This document shows positions 31,816 to 40,782 of a DNA stretch of 40,782 bases, piece by piece (position 1 is the stretch's first letter; every line of letters starts with the position of its first letter). The notes beneath the pieces were generated by a model that saw nothing but the letters and a program-made list of their open reading frames with translations, ran no database searches and was not told where the DNA came from. The DNA is taken from contig JBGPYB010000023.1 in the NCBI GenBank assembly GCA_041493035.1, positions 1 through 40,782 on the forward strand, written 5' to 3'. A program made the translations under genes and the position numbers. The DNA is from JBGPYB01 sp041493035 (GTDB lineage: Bacteria; Acidobacteriota; Vicinamibacteria; Fen-336).

Positions 31816-33312
31816 ATGCCCACGGCCAAGGAGCTCGTCCTCGTTGTCGATGACGACCCCGCGTTCGGTGGGCTGGTTTCCGAGGCCCTCGCCGAGAAGG
31901 GGTTCGACACCGCCGTTTTCGCGAGCCCCGTTGCGGCTCTGGATGCGGCGGCCGACGGCCGCTTCGCGGTCGCTGTGTTGGACCTCATGATGCCCGTGAT
32001 GACGGGCTTCGAGCTAGTCGAAAAGATCCGTTCCAAGAGCCCCGACACCCAGTTCGTGATGCTGACCGGGCATCCGGACCTGGACTCCGCGGTGGAAGGG
32101 ATGAAGCTCGGCATCCTCGACTATCTTCCGAAGCAGTCGATGCCGCTGCCGCTGCTGGAGGCGTCGGTGATGCGGGCCCTCGACCGCTTCCGGCTCATCC
32201 GCCACAACCAAGAGCTGATCCAGCAGCTCGCCGACTCCAACCACCTGCTCCGGGCACTTCAGGAGATAGGGACGAGTCTGAGCGGCGAGTTCTACCTCGA
32301 CCGGATCCTCGAGCGCCTCGTGGCCGCGACCAAGCAGCTCTGCGGCGCCGAGTGCGGCCGCGCGATGCTCTTCCGCCGCACCAACGACTCAGAGGGGCTG
32401 CTCGTGGAGACGGCGGTGGGGGACGGGAGCGACGCGGTGCGGGGGGCCCGGCTCCAGTCGGGAGAGGGCCTCGCGGCACTTGCGATGGACCGCGGGGAGA
32501 TCGTCGACCTCGCGGACCCAAAGAGCCACCTGCGGTACTCGCACCGGTGCGACGAGCTGCCTACCAAGCGCCCGGCATTCCTTGCGGCACCCCTTTGCCA
32601 CGGCTCGGTCCTGGGAGCGCTCATCGTGGGAGGACGCGAGGGCGGCTTCGACAGTGATCACGCCGAGATCATCGGCAGTCTCGCGCGGCAGGCGGCGGTG
32701 GCCATCGAGAACGCGCTGCAGCAGGAGCGGTCGGTCAACTTCTTCTCCCACGTGTCCGGCATCCTCGTGGGGATCCTGGACGGCATGGACGTGCACTACC
32801 CGGGCCACTCCCGGCGCGTGGCCGCCTTCTCCGACATGGTGACGCGACGCCTCGGGATGAGCGACGAGGAGCGGCGGCGGGTCCACTTCGCCGGCCTTCT
32901 GCACGACATCGGGAAGGTCCACCTCGATCTGGACCTGCTCCGTGGCGAGGGGAAGCTGACCCCCGAGAAGCGGGCCGAGATCCGCAAGCACCCGGCCCTC
33001 GGGGTGGAGATCCTCCGCCCGATCAGCCTCTGGGAGGACATCCTCCCGATCATCCTGGCCCACCACGAACGCTGGGACGGCAAGGGCTACCCCCGGGGGA
33101 TCGCGGGCGAGGAGATCCCCCTCGGGGCGCGCATCGTGGCCCTCGCCGAGGTCTTCGACGCCATCAGCCGCCCTGGACCCCACGTGCCTGACCGGACCAT
33201 CGACGAGGCGCTTGCCGAGATCGAGCACTGCGCCGGCACCCAGTTCGACCCCCAACTGGCTCGGATTTTCGTGGAGGAGTACCGCCTCCACGCCGAGGAC
33301 ATCAAAGTATGA
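31816..33312 (+). CDS. Response regulator with receiver, GAF and HD-GYP phosphodiesterase domains
   Basis: The start at 31816 has GCGGAG upstream and begins the receiver (Asp56 in LDLMMPVM). A GAF domain spans about 155-305 (LERLVAATKQLCGAECGRAM, SLARQAAVAIENAL). The last 180 residues are an HD-GYP domain with HD at 363-364 (LLHDIGKVHLD), HHERWDGKGYPRG (GYP at 424-426) and ARIVALAEVFDAIS. HD-GYP enzymes hydrolyse cyclic di-GMP or cyclic GMP-AMP in the cytosol, and the metal-binding residues look intact. Phosphorylation of Asp56 and ligand binding by GAF probably control it. The 498-residue product is complete. A GC-rich hairpin follows the stop. Confidence 0.95.
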   Translation: MPTAKELVLVVDDDPAFGGLVSEALAEKGFDTAVFASPVAALDAAADGRFAVAVLDLMMPVMTGFELVEKIRSKSPDTQFVMLTGHPDLDSAVEGMKLGILDYLPKQSMPLPLLEASVMRALDRFRLIRHNQELIQQLADSNHLLRALQEIGTSLSGEFYLDRILERLVAATKQLCGAECGRAMLFRRTNDSEGLLVETAVGDGSDAVRGARLQSGEGLAALAMDRGEIVDLADPKSHLRYSHRCDELPTKRPAFLAAPLCHGSVLGALIVGGREGGFDSDHAEIIGSLARQAAVAIENALQQERSVNFFSHVSGILVGILDGMDVHYPGHSRRVAAFSDMVTRRLGMSDEERRRVHFAGLLHDIGKVHLDLDLLRGEGKLTPEKRAEIRKHPALGVEILRPISLWEDILPIILAHHERWDGKGYPRGIAGEEIPLGARIVALAEVFDAISRPGPHVPDRTIDEALAEIEHCAGTQFDPQLARIFVEEYRLHAEDIKV

Positions 33313-33315
33313 GCA

Positions 33316-33339
33316 AGGGGGCGCTGCGCCGCGCCCCCT
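33316..33339. terminator. GC-rich hairpin between convergent HD-GYP and NHL genes
   Basis: Nine-base perfect arms (AGGGGGCGC / GCGCCCCCT) with loop TGCGCC, just after the HD-GYP stop at 33312. No U-tract follows on either strand. Confidence 0.55.
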
Positions 33340-33372
33340 GTGCAGGTCGAGAGGAAGGGATCGAGCCCGAAG

Positions 33373-34626
33373 TTACTCGACGGTCCAGATGGGGAACGTC
33401 GTGCTCAACCCGAAAACCGGCGAACCCCACGTGCTGCGCACGCGGAACATGGCCGCTGAGTTCGAGGGACCGCTGACGGTCCAGGGGATGGAAACGCTCC
33501 AAGAGCTGACCTGCCTGAGCAACTGCCACGTCAGCCCGCCATCGCGGCTCAGCTCCACGGCCAAGGGGCCGCCGCTTCCGTCTGCCAGGTTGCGGGTCGT
33601 CGTCCACTGGATCAACCGGACCGTCCCCACCTGCCAGGACGCACCGGCTCCGGGCGACGTCACGGCGATCCGCTTGGTGAGCGTCGGCGCGGCTAGCACC
33701 GCGCGCAAAGGCGTCTCGACAGTTGAGTCCACCGATTCGATAGACCCCCTGGGGCTGATCCACCGGACACGGTGATTGCCTGTGTCGGCGATAAAGACTT
33801 GCCCTTGCGCGCCGACTCCCACGCCGGTGGGGGCGACGAGCCGCGCTTCCGTGGCCGGCCCACCGTCACCCGAGAATCCCGGCCGGTTCGAGCCCGCGAC
33901 CGTCCAGAGTGTCCCATCAGCCTCGAGGCTTCGGACGACGTGGTTGCCGGTGTCGGCCACCAGAAGCCTTCCGCGGACGGCATCGAACGCCAATCCCGTG
34001 GGACCGTTCAGGCGAGCAGACAGGGCCGCCACGCCGTCACCGTCGAAGCCCGCTTCGCCGATCCCCGCTACGGTCGTCATGATTCCCTGCGGATCGATGC
34101 GGCGGATTCGGTTGTTGCCGGTATCGGCGACGTAGAGGTTGCCCGCTGGATCGAAGGCAAGGCCGGACGGAGAGTCGAGAGAAGCCAAGACGGCCTGGGC
34201 GCCGTCGCCATCGAAACCCGCCTCGTCCGTACTTCCCGCCACCGTCGTGATGATCCTGAGCGCATCGATGCGGCGGATTCGGTTGTTGCCAGTGTCGGCG
34301 ATGTAGACGTTCCCGGCGCCATCCGCGACGAGAGAGGACGGGCTGCTGAGCCGCGCCGCGGTGGCCGGGCCGCCATCTCCGGAAAAGCCCAAGGCTCCGG
34401 TCCCCGCCAGGACCCTCGCATTGCCCATCGAGTCGATGATCAGGACCCGTCCCTGGCCCGGCGCGGCTATCGCCACCTCGCCTCGTGCGAGAAGGACGGC
34501 CTGGCCCGTGGGCACAAGGGCCGCAAGTCTAAGAGCGTCGCTCTGCGCGGCGGCGCTCTGTACCATGGCACCGAGCGCCATCAGGCTTGCCAGGCCCAGG
34601 ATCCGCATCGTCTTCGCTGCTCTCAT
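33373..34626 (-). CDS. Secreted NHL-repeat beta-propeller protein
   Basis: The 417-residue product has a signal peptide (residues 1-28, ending SAAAQS) and four clear NHL repeats about 56 residues apart. Each ends in a form of ADTGNNRIRRID (near 110, 167, 224 and 280), with interleaved GFSGDGGPAT elements that form the propeller blades. The last 110 residues are an immunoglobulin-like segment (GASWQVGTVRLIQWTTT, VELSRDGGLTWQLL) seen in secreted bacterial proteins with carbohydrate or protein binding roles. Repeat DNA is nearly identical between blades. The ribosome binding site AAGGGG, 6 nt before the ATG, is in the outer arm of a 41-nt hairpin. No enzymatic residues are visible. Confidence 0.88.
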   Translation of the reverse strand: MRAAKTMRILGLASLMALGAMVQSAAAQSDALRLAALVPTGQAVLLARGEVAIAAPGQGRVLIIDSMGNARVLAGTGALGFSGDGGPATAARLSSPSSLVADGAGNVYIADTGNNRIRRIDALRIITTVAGSTDEAGFDGDGAQAVLASLDSPSGLAFDPAGNLYVADTGNNRIRRIDPQGIMTTVAGIGEAGFDGDGVAALSARLNGPTGLAFDAVRGRLLVADTGNHVVRSLEADGTLWTVAGSNRPGFSGDGGPATEARLVAPTGVGVGAQGQVFIADTGNHRVRWISPRGSIESVDSTVETPLRAVLAAPTLTKRIAVTSPGAGASWQVGTVRLIQWTTTRNLADGSGGPLAVELSRDGGLTWQLLRQVSSWSVSIPWTVSGPSNSAAMFRVRSTWGSPVFGLSTTFPIWTVE

Positions 34627-34632
34627 GACCCA

Positions 34633-34673
34633 CCCCTTTTCAGCGACCGGGAGACCCGGTCCCTGAGAAGGGG
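34633..34673 (-). promoter_or_regulatory. Hairpin that would sequester the NHL gene ribosome binding site
   Basis: On the transcript strand CCCCTT pairs with AAGGGG, TCAG with CTGA, and GACCGGG with CCCGGTC across a 3-nt loop (TCT), 17 base pairs in three blocks. The right outer arm is the likely Shine-Dalgarno sequence. The structure is placed to block translation until opened by a protein, ligand or heat. Confidence 0.55.
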
Positions 34674-34766
34674 AGCAGGAGGCGTGCCAGGCAACACACA
34701 GGACTCTAAGTGCGTGTCACAGTTGAGGGACGCAAGGGTTGGGCAACGTTCCGAAGCTCGAACCGC

Positions 34767-34781
34767 CGGGAGACTCTCCCG
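34767..34781. promoter_or_regulatory. Perfect 7-base dyad in the NHL upstream region
   Basis: CGGGAGA-C-TCTCCCG is a perfect palindrome around one central base, so it suits a dimeric DNA-binding protein better than an RNA hairpin. It lies 141 bp upstream of the NHL ATG and 52 bp after the REC-EAL stop. An 11-base direct repeat CCCGGTCCCTG occurs at 34655-34665 and 34801-34811. Confidence 0.35.
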
Positions 34782-34832
34782 AACTAGAGATGGAGTTTCG
34801 CCCGGTCCCTGGATTGCGGCTCCAAGGGCGTG

Positions 34833-35975
34833 TCAGCCCATCCGCTGTGGCCTTCCGAGAAGGAAGCCCTGAAGCAGGTCGCAGCCGACATCCGTGAGGG
34901 CGGCGCGTTCGCCAGCGGTCTCGATTCCTTCGGCGACTACCAGGACGCCCATCTCCTTGCACAGCGTGGTGAGCGAGGTGATGAGCCTGCGCTTCATAGG
35001 CTCCCGGTCCACCCCGCGGACGAGGGAAATGTCGATCTTGGCGATGTCGGGCTCCAGGAGGGCGAATGTGCTGAGGCCCGCGTAGCCTGCGCCGAGATCA
35101 TCGACGGCGATGCGGTAGCCGAGCTGCCGGAGGCTCGCGATACGGTCGCGAACGTTGGCGGCACCGTCCAGCGACTCCCGCTCGGTGATCTCGAGCACGA
35201 TGCGCGACGCCTCGGCCGAGAGGGGCGACGCGGGATCGTAGAGGGCGTCGTCGTCGAGATCGCGGGGGTGGAGGTTGACGAAGACGACGGGCGCGTCGCC
35301 CGTGAACCGGGTGCGGACCACGGCGGCGCGGACGCTCCTGCCCAGCTCGGACGTCCGGCCGAGCCGCTCGGCCGCTTCGAGGAACGCCGCAGGTCCTGAG
35401 AACGAAGCGTCCTCCGTGCGCAGCAGGGCCTCGTACCCGAAGACGTGACCGTCGATGGCACGGACGACGGGCTGGAACGCCATCCACAGCGAGCGCAGGC
35501 CTCGGGCGAAGACCGCTTCGAGCCCGGCGGTGTCGGGCACGAGCCTGCCGGTGGCGCCCGTATAGGCGAGCGCCTCGCGCTTGATCTGGGCGAGGCGGTG
35601 GAGCCGGGTGGCCTGCTCGGCCACGCGGAGCAGGTCCTCGCTCCTCAGGGGCTTCACGAAATAGCGCATCGCCCCCAGCTCGATCGCCCGGACCGCGGTG
35701 TCGAGGGCCGGGGCCCCGGTGACCAGGATCACGGGCAGGTCCAGGCTTCGCTCGCGGACTGTTCTCATGACGTCGAGCCCGGTGCCGTCGGGCAGAGCGA
35801 TGTCGCTGATGACGAGATCGAAGTCGTTCTGCGCCAGCAGGGCCCGAGCCGTTCGCAGGTCCGGCGCCAGGTCGACCGCGTAACCGGCCTCCCGTAGGAC
35901 GCTGCCGTAGACGTCCAGCAGCTCCAGCTCGTCGTCGACGGCCAGCACCCGCGGCTTCGCCTGGGCCGCTGGCAT
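34833..35975 (-). CDS. Response regulator with receiver and EAL cyclic di-GMP phosphodiesterase domain
   Basis: ATG 35975 has GAGGAGA upstream and gives 380 residues. The receiver (1-120) has Asp58 (ISDIALPDG) and Lys108. The EAL domain (about 150-380) retains the catalytic set: Glu182 in YEALLR, Asn234 in FVNLHPRDL, Glu262/Glu265 in LEITERE, Asp292-Asp293 in VDDLGAGYAGL, Lys313 in AKIDISLV and AEGIE. This points to an active cyclic di-GMP phosphodiesterase controlled by phosphorylation. There is no GGDEF domain. The leader sequence is nearly the same as that before the hybrid kinase at 40557, and a receiver remnant lies immediately upstream. Confidence 0.94.
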   Translation of the reverse strand: MPAAQAKPRVLAVDDELELLDVYGSVLREAGYAVDLAPDLRTARALLAQNDFDLVISDIALPDGTGLDVMRTVRERSLDLPVILVTGAPALDTAVRAIELGAMRYFVKPLRSEDLLRVAEQATRLHRLAQIKREALAYTGATGRLVPDTAGLEAVFARGLRSLWMAFQPVVRAIDGHVFGYEALLRTEDASFSGPAAFLEAAERLGRTSELGRSVRAAVVRTRFTGDAPVVFVNLHPRDLDDDALYDPASPLSAEASRIVLEITERESLDGAANVRDRIASLRQLGYRIAVDDLGAGYAGLSTFALLEPDIAKIDISLVRGVDREPMKRRLITSLTTLCKEMGVLVVAEGIETAGERAALTDVGCDLLQGFLLGRPQRMG

Positions 35976-35976
35976 T

Positions 35977-36005
35977 ACTTGTCTCCTCGAGACGCCAGCC
36001 ACGCC
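35977..36005 (-). repeat. Leader repeat, copy A
   Basis: GTGGCTGGCGTCTCGAGGAG followed by ACAAGTAATGC ends in the REC-EAL start codon. It matches copy B at 40557-40586 at about 27 of 31 positions, including the inverted GTCTC/GAGAC that contains the Shine-Dalgarno sequence. Confidence 0.55.
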
Positions 36006-36120
36006 GCGCCGCTGGTGTAACCGGGCTCCTCCACTGCCGGATGACTTCCCTGCAGCGTCTCGGTGTCCTCCACGAGCAGGATCGCCTCCTGGTCGCGTGT
36101 CCGCTGCTGTGGGCCAAACT
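36006..36120 (-). pseudogene. Short remnant of a receiver domain
   Basis: Reading toward 36006 the frame gives RDQEAILLVEDTETL, the first strand and acidic pocket of a receiver, then EEPGYTSGAAW. The intervening helix (REVIRQ) is in the next frame, so at least one frameshift is present. Only about 35 residues remain of a domain of 120. The stretch 36003-36245 holds nothing else recognisable. It resembles the receiver end that precedes the equivalent leader repeat at 40577. Confidence 0.5.
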
Positions 36121-36245
36121 GTTGAATGGTGGATTCTACGCGGTTTCCAGGCCCCTGCCTATTCGGCAAGTGCATAGGCATCGGTCTTTCTCCACGAGCA
36201 AGAGAGAGCCTTCTCCACGATCCACGTGTTCGGAGCGTGAGCACC

Positions 36246-36824
36246 TTACTTCGCTTCTCTTGAAGCCTTGAACCGCTCGATTTCGGGCCGGGCCCGCGTC
36301 TTGAGGCACTCCGGACAGATGCCGTGGGCAAGATCTGCCTCGGTGTGGCGTGCGACGTAGGCCTCCAGGGCGACCCAGTCGTCGCCGACGTCGCGGATGC
36401 GGCGGCAGCAACTGCATATCGAGAGCAGGCCGGAGAGCTGGGCGACGTCTCGCTCGAGCCCCAGGATCCGCTCGGCGACTTTGAGCCGCGCCGCGAGATC
36501 CTCGGGATCGAAGGGCTTGGTCAGGAAGTCGTCGGCCCCTGCCTCGATGCCGTGCAGATACTCCTCGCGCCCGCTGTGAGCCGTCAACAGGATCACGTAC
36601 CTGTACGGCGCCGTCCACGTCGCGCGGATGCGCCGGCACAGGTCGAGCCCGCCCAGCTCCGGCATGACGCAGTCCGAGATGAACACGGGGAATCGCTCTT
36701 GTTCGAGCGCTGCCCACGCCTGCTGGCCGTCCCGTGTGGCAGTGACCTCGTGCCCCATGCGGCGCAACTGCGCCTGCAAGAGAAGCAGCGAGGCCGGGTC
36801 GTCGTCCGCGATCAGGACCTTCAC
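36246..36824 (-). CDS. Response regulator with C-terminal four-cysteine domain
   Basis: The 192-residue product starts with a receiver (Asp51 in ISDCVMPELGG, Lys103 in LTKPF). It continues through a short coiled region LKVAERILGLERDVAQLSGLL, then a domain with CSCCRRIRD (Cys137, Cys140), WVALEAYVARH and GICPEC (Cys170, Cys173). The same tail ends the PAS protein at 20303-20827. Four cysteines in two pairs suggest zinc binding, and the module may mediate protein contact or redox sensing. There is no DNA-binding or enzymatic output domain. It is divergent from the single-domain receiver gene, 74 bp away. Confidence 0.9.
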   Translation of the reverse strand: MKVLIADDDPASLLLLQAQLRRMGHEVTATRDGQQAWAALEQERFPVFISDCVMPELGGLDLCRRIRATWTAPYRYVILLTAHSGREEYLHGIEAGADDFLTKPFDPEDLAARLKVAERILGLERDVAQLSGLLSICSCCRRIRDVGDDWVALEAYVARHTEADLAHGICPECLKTRARPEIERFKASREAK

Positions 36825-36885
36825 GATCTCCTCCCAGGCGCCCGGCGGGTCGCTTCGAGCCGCCAGAACGTGTCTGCCGCCGTGT

Positions 36886-36891
36886 CATAAT
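36886..36891 (+). promoter_or_regulatory. Extended -10 box of a probable leaderless promoter for the single-domain receiver
   Basis: TGT precedes CATAAT, then 7 nt, then ATG 36899. No Shine-Dalgarno sequence is present. Confidence 0.45.
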
Positions 36892-36898
36892 TGAGTGC

Positions 36899-37273
36899 AT
36901 GGCCGAGCGCCGGGTCCTCGTCGTCGATGACGACAGGATGGTCCACACCATCGTGAGAGCCGCCATCGAGAAGCACGGTTACAAGGTCTCCTCTGCCTTC
37001 GATGCCATGCAGGTGCCCATGATGGCACGCCAGCTCAAGCCCGATTTGATCGTTCTCGACATCAACATGCCGGGAGGGGGCGGTTTCGAGGCCTTCCGCC
37101 GCCTCCAGATGATGAGTTGGACCGTGCAAATCCCGGTGCTGGTCCACAGCGTGCTCTCGCAGGCCGACGTCAGCCAGCACATCCCGCCGTCGTCGAGCGT
37201 GGCGTATCTGGCGAAGCCTGCTCTGCCCGAGGACATCCTCGGGGCCGTCCGCAAATTCCTTCCCAACACTTAG
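36899..37273 (+). CDS. Single-domain response regulator (CheY/Spo0F-like)
   Basis: The 124-residue protein is a bare receiver: VLVVDDDRMVH acidic pocket, phosphorylation Asp in LDINMPGGGGFEAF, and Lys in YLAKPALPEDI. No output domain is attached, so it probably works as a phosphate relay or binds a partner directly. An Hpt protein is encoded 80 bp downstream on the same strand, and the hybrid kinase with its own Hpt domain faces both, which suggests a local phosphorelay. The -10 region lies 7 nt from the ATG. Confidence 0.93.
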   Translation: MAERRVLVVDDDRMVHTIVRAAIEKHGYKVSSAFDAMQVPMMARQLKPDLIVLDINMPGGGGFEAFRRLQMMSWTVQIPVLVHSVLSQADVSQHIPPSSSVAYLAKPALPEDILGAVRKFLPNT

Positions 37274-37353
37274 GCCGTCCAAACAACCCCACCTCGCCGC
37301 GCACGCATCCGAGACCAAGGTCGCTGGCGCGGGACATGCTTTTCTATCCACGT

Positions 37354-37857
37354 ATGGAAACCCAGGCGACTTCCCCTAACGGCCAATCTCCTGTGATTAC
37401 AGAGGGTTGCGGGATCTTCGTGCGCGAGGCCTCCGGACGGGTGTCGGGTCCTGTTGCCGTTGGGCCGGGCGAAACGCCCGACGCCCTCCCTCCCGACGCC
37501 CTGGACCGCCGGGTCTTCGCCTCGCTGGCTGCCCTCGAAACGGATACGCCGGGCTTCCTGTGCCAGATCATGGCCGAGTTCCACGAGGGGGCCAGCCGGC
37601 GTCTTGTGGTCCTAGGCAAAGCCCTCCGGGCGGGCGACGCTGGGGCGCTCGCGTTCGAGGCCCACGGGCTCCGGGGAAGCTGCGGCATGCTCGGGGCGCG
37701 GCGGATGGCGATTCTTGCCGGACGCCTCGAGGCCATGGGGCGCGAGGGTCGGCCGGAGGACGGTCTGCCGCTGCTGCCCACGCTCGAGAGCGAGTACGAA
37801 GCCGTTCGACGGGCGCTCGACACCGCATACTCGCTGGCCGAGATCGCGGCGGCCTAG
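37354..37857 (+). CDS. Histidine phosphotransfer (Hpt) protein
   Basis: The start is taken at ATG 37354; an in-frame ATG at 37336 would add six residues. The 167-residue protein has a 50-residue flexible head, then a four-helix Hpt domain with phospho-accepting His104 in FEAHGLRGSCGMLGARRMA (the HxLRGS form). Hpt proteins shuttle phosphate between receivers. It lies between a single-domain receiver and a hybrid kinase gene, 27 bp from the convergent kinase stop. No catalytic domain is present. Confidence 0.88.
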   Translation: METQATSPNGQSPVITEGCGIFVREASGRVSGPVAVGPGETPDALPPDALDRRVFASLAALETDTPGFLCQIMAEFHEGASRRLVVLGKALRAGDAGALAFEAHGLRGSCGMLGARRMAILAGRLEAMGREGRPEDGLPLLPTLESEYEAVRRALDTAYSLAEIAAA

Positions 37858-37884
37858 CGCCGCGCCCACGCTGAGCCTGCCTCA

Positions 37885-40556
<2,672 letters not shown>

Positions 40557-40557
<1 letters not shown>

Positions 40558-40586
40558 TCCCTGTCTCCCCGAGACGTCAGCCACGA
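40557..40586 (-). repeat. Leader repeat, copy B
   Basis: GTGGCTGACGTCTCGGGGAG followed by ACAGGGAATGC ends in the kinase start codon and overlaps the stop of the upstream receiver gene. See copy A at 35977-36005. Confidence 0.55.
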
Positions 40587-40782
40587 GGGGCAGGTCGCTC
40601 GAGGGCCTCTCGCACGGCCCGCGCCAGCTTGTCTCCCGTGAACGGTTTCTGCAACAGGACGATATCCTCACCGAGGAGGCCCTGCCGGGAGATCGCGTCG
40701 GCCGTGTAACCCGACATGTACAGCACCCGGATCCCGGGACGCAGCGCCGCCACCTGCCTCGCGAGCTCCCCGCCCCCCAGCT
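40577..40782 (-). CDS. C-terminal receiver domain of a further signalling protein (5' end outside window)
   Basis: Only the last 67 codons are present. They read ELARQVAALRPGIRVLYMSG, YTADAISRQG, then LLQKPFTGDKLARAVREAL before the TGA at 40577-40579. This is the second half of a receiver, with the conserved Thr/Ser and Lys. The close match to the receiver end of the PAS kinase at 28009 (FMSGYTDEAIAKQG) suggests a hybrid histidine kinase. The gene ends 19 bp before the start of the BarA-like kinase, so the two are probably co-transcribed. Confidence 0.88.
   Translation of the reverse strand, partial: LGGGELARQVAALRPGIRVLYMSGYTADAISRQGLLGEDIVLLQKPFTGDKLARAVREALERPAPRG

Noticed and set aside
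35975..36331. A 118-codon minus-strand protein upstream of REC-EAL
   Set aside because: Only a short receiver fragment inside it is recognisable, the rest is the reverse frame of the neighbouring receiver gene, and a frameshift breaks the domain.

Overview
This is a high-GC, gene-dense bacterial chromosome segment of about 40.8 kb. It has no phage, insertion sequence, CRISPR array, tRNA or rRNA that I can see. The gene set suggests a didermal bacterium with diverse signalling, most likely Acidobacteriota or a neighbouring phylum: an MglA-type small GTPase, a secreted PIG-L deacetylase, TonB-receptor remains, an outer-membrane beta-barrel, LolA-like protein, and many hybrid kinases. That placement is inferred from gene content only.

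Layout. (1) 1-5569: a cyclophilin (cut by the window edge) diverges from an operon of MglA-like GTPase, PIG-L deacetylase and TPR-like protein. (2) 5660-8711: a small metal-knuckle membrane protein coupled to DNA polymerase IV, a UspA protein, and FabH. (3) 8771-14384: a tightly overlapping six-gene operon of two FtsX/LolC-type permeases, a LolA-like carrier, an outer-membrane barrel, a LolD/MacB-type ATPase and a hotdog thioesterase, which looks like a complete trans-envelope transport route. (4) 14396-17931: a GlnD-like double-ACT protein, two decayed genes (TonB receptor, probably gpsA), an ATP-grasp enzyme, an alpha/beta hydrolase and a DUF962/Mpo1-like protein. (5) 17932-25035: a polyamine block with putrescine aminotransferase, isochorismatase-family hydrolase, PAS protein, PotA, an opposite-strand lipoprotein, PotB and a fused PotC-PotD. 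(6) 25050-27880: PmbA/TldE and a POT-family peptide transporter. (7) 28009-40782: a signalling island of hybrid kinases, receivers, an Hpt protein, an HD-GYP and an EAL phosphodiesterase, a degenerate GGDEF receiver protein, an NHL-repeat protein and fragments of pilB and receiver genes.

The most interesting feature is the leader of the putrescine aminotransferase gene. A good sigma70-type promoter (17992-18020) is followed by a Shine-Dalgarno sequence and a 33-codon, arginine-rich upstream reading frame (18045-18146). The first bases of the predicted transcript can pair with the aminotransferase ribosome binding site. This arrangement resembles the SpeFL arrest-peptide leader of E. coli speF, but it would control a polyamine-catabolic gene and appears unrelated in sequence.

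A second window-wide pattern is a TAnnnT box placed exactly 6 nt (once 7 nt) before start codons of several operon-leading genes, which predicts leaderless transcripts. Convergent gene pairs are separated by GC-rich hairpins without U-tracts, often containing or touching a stop codon.
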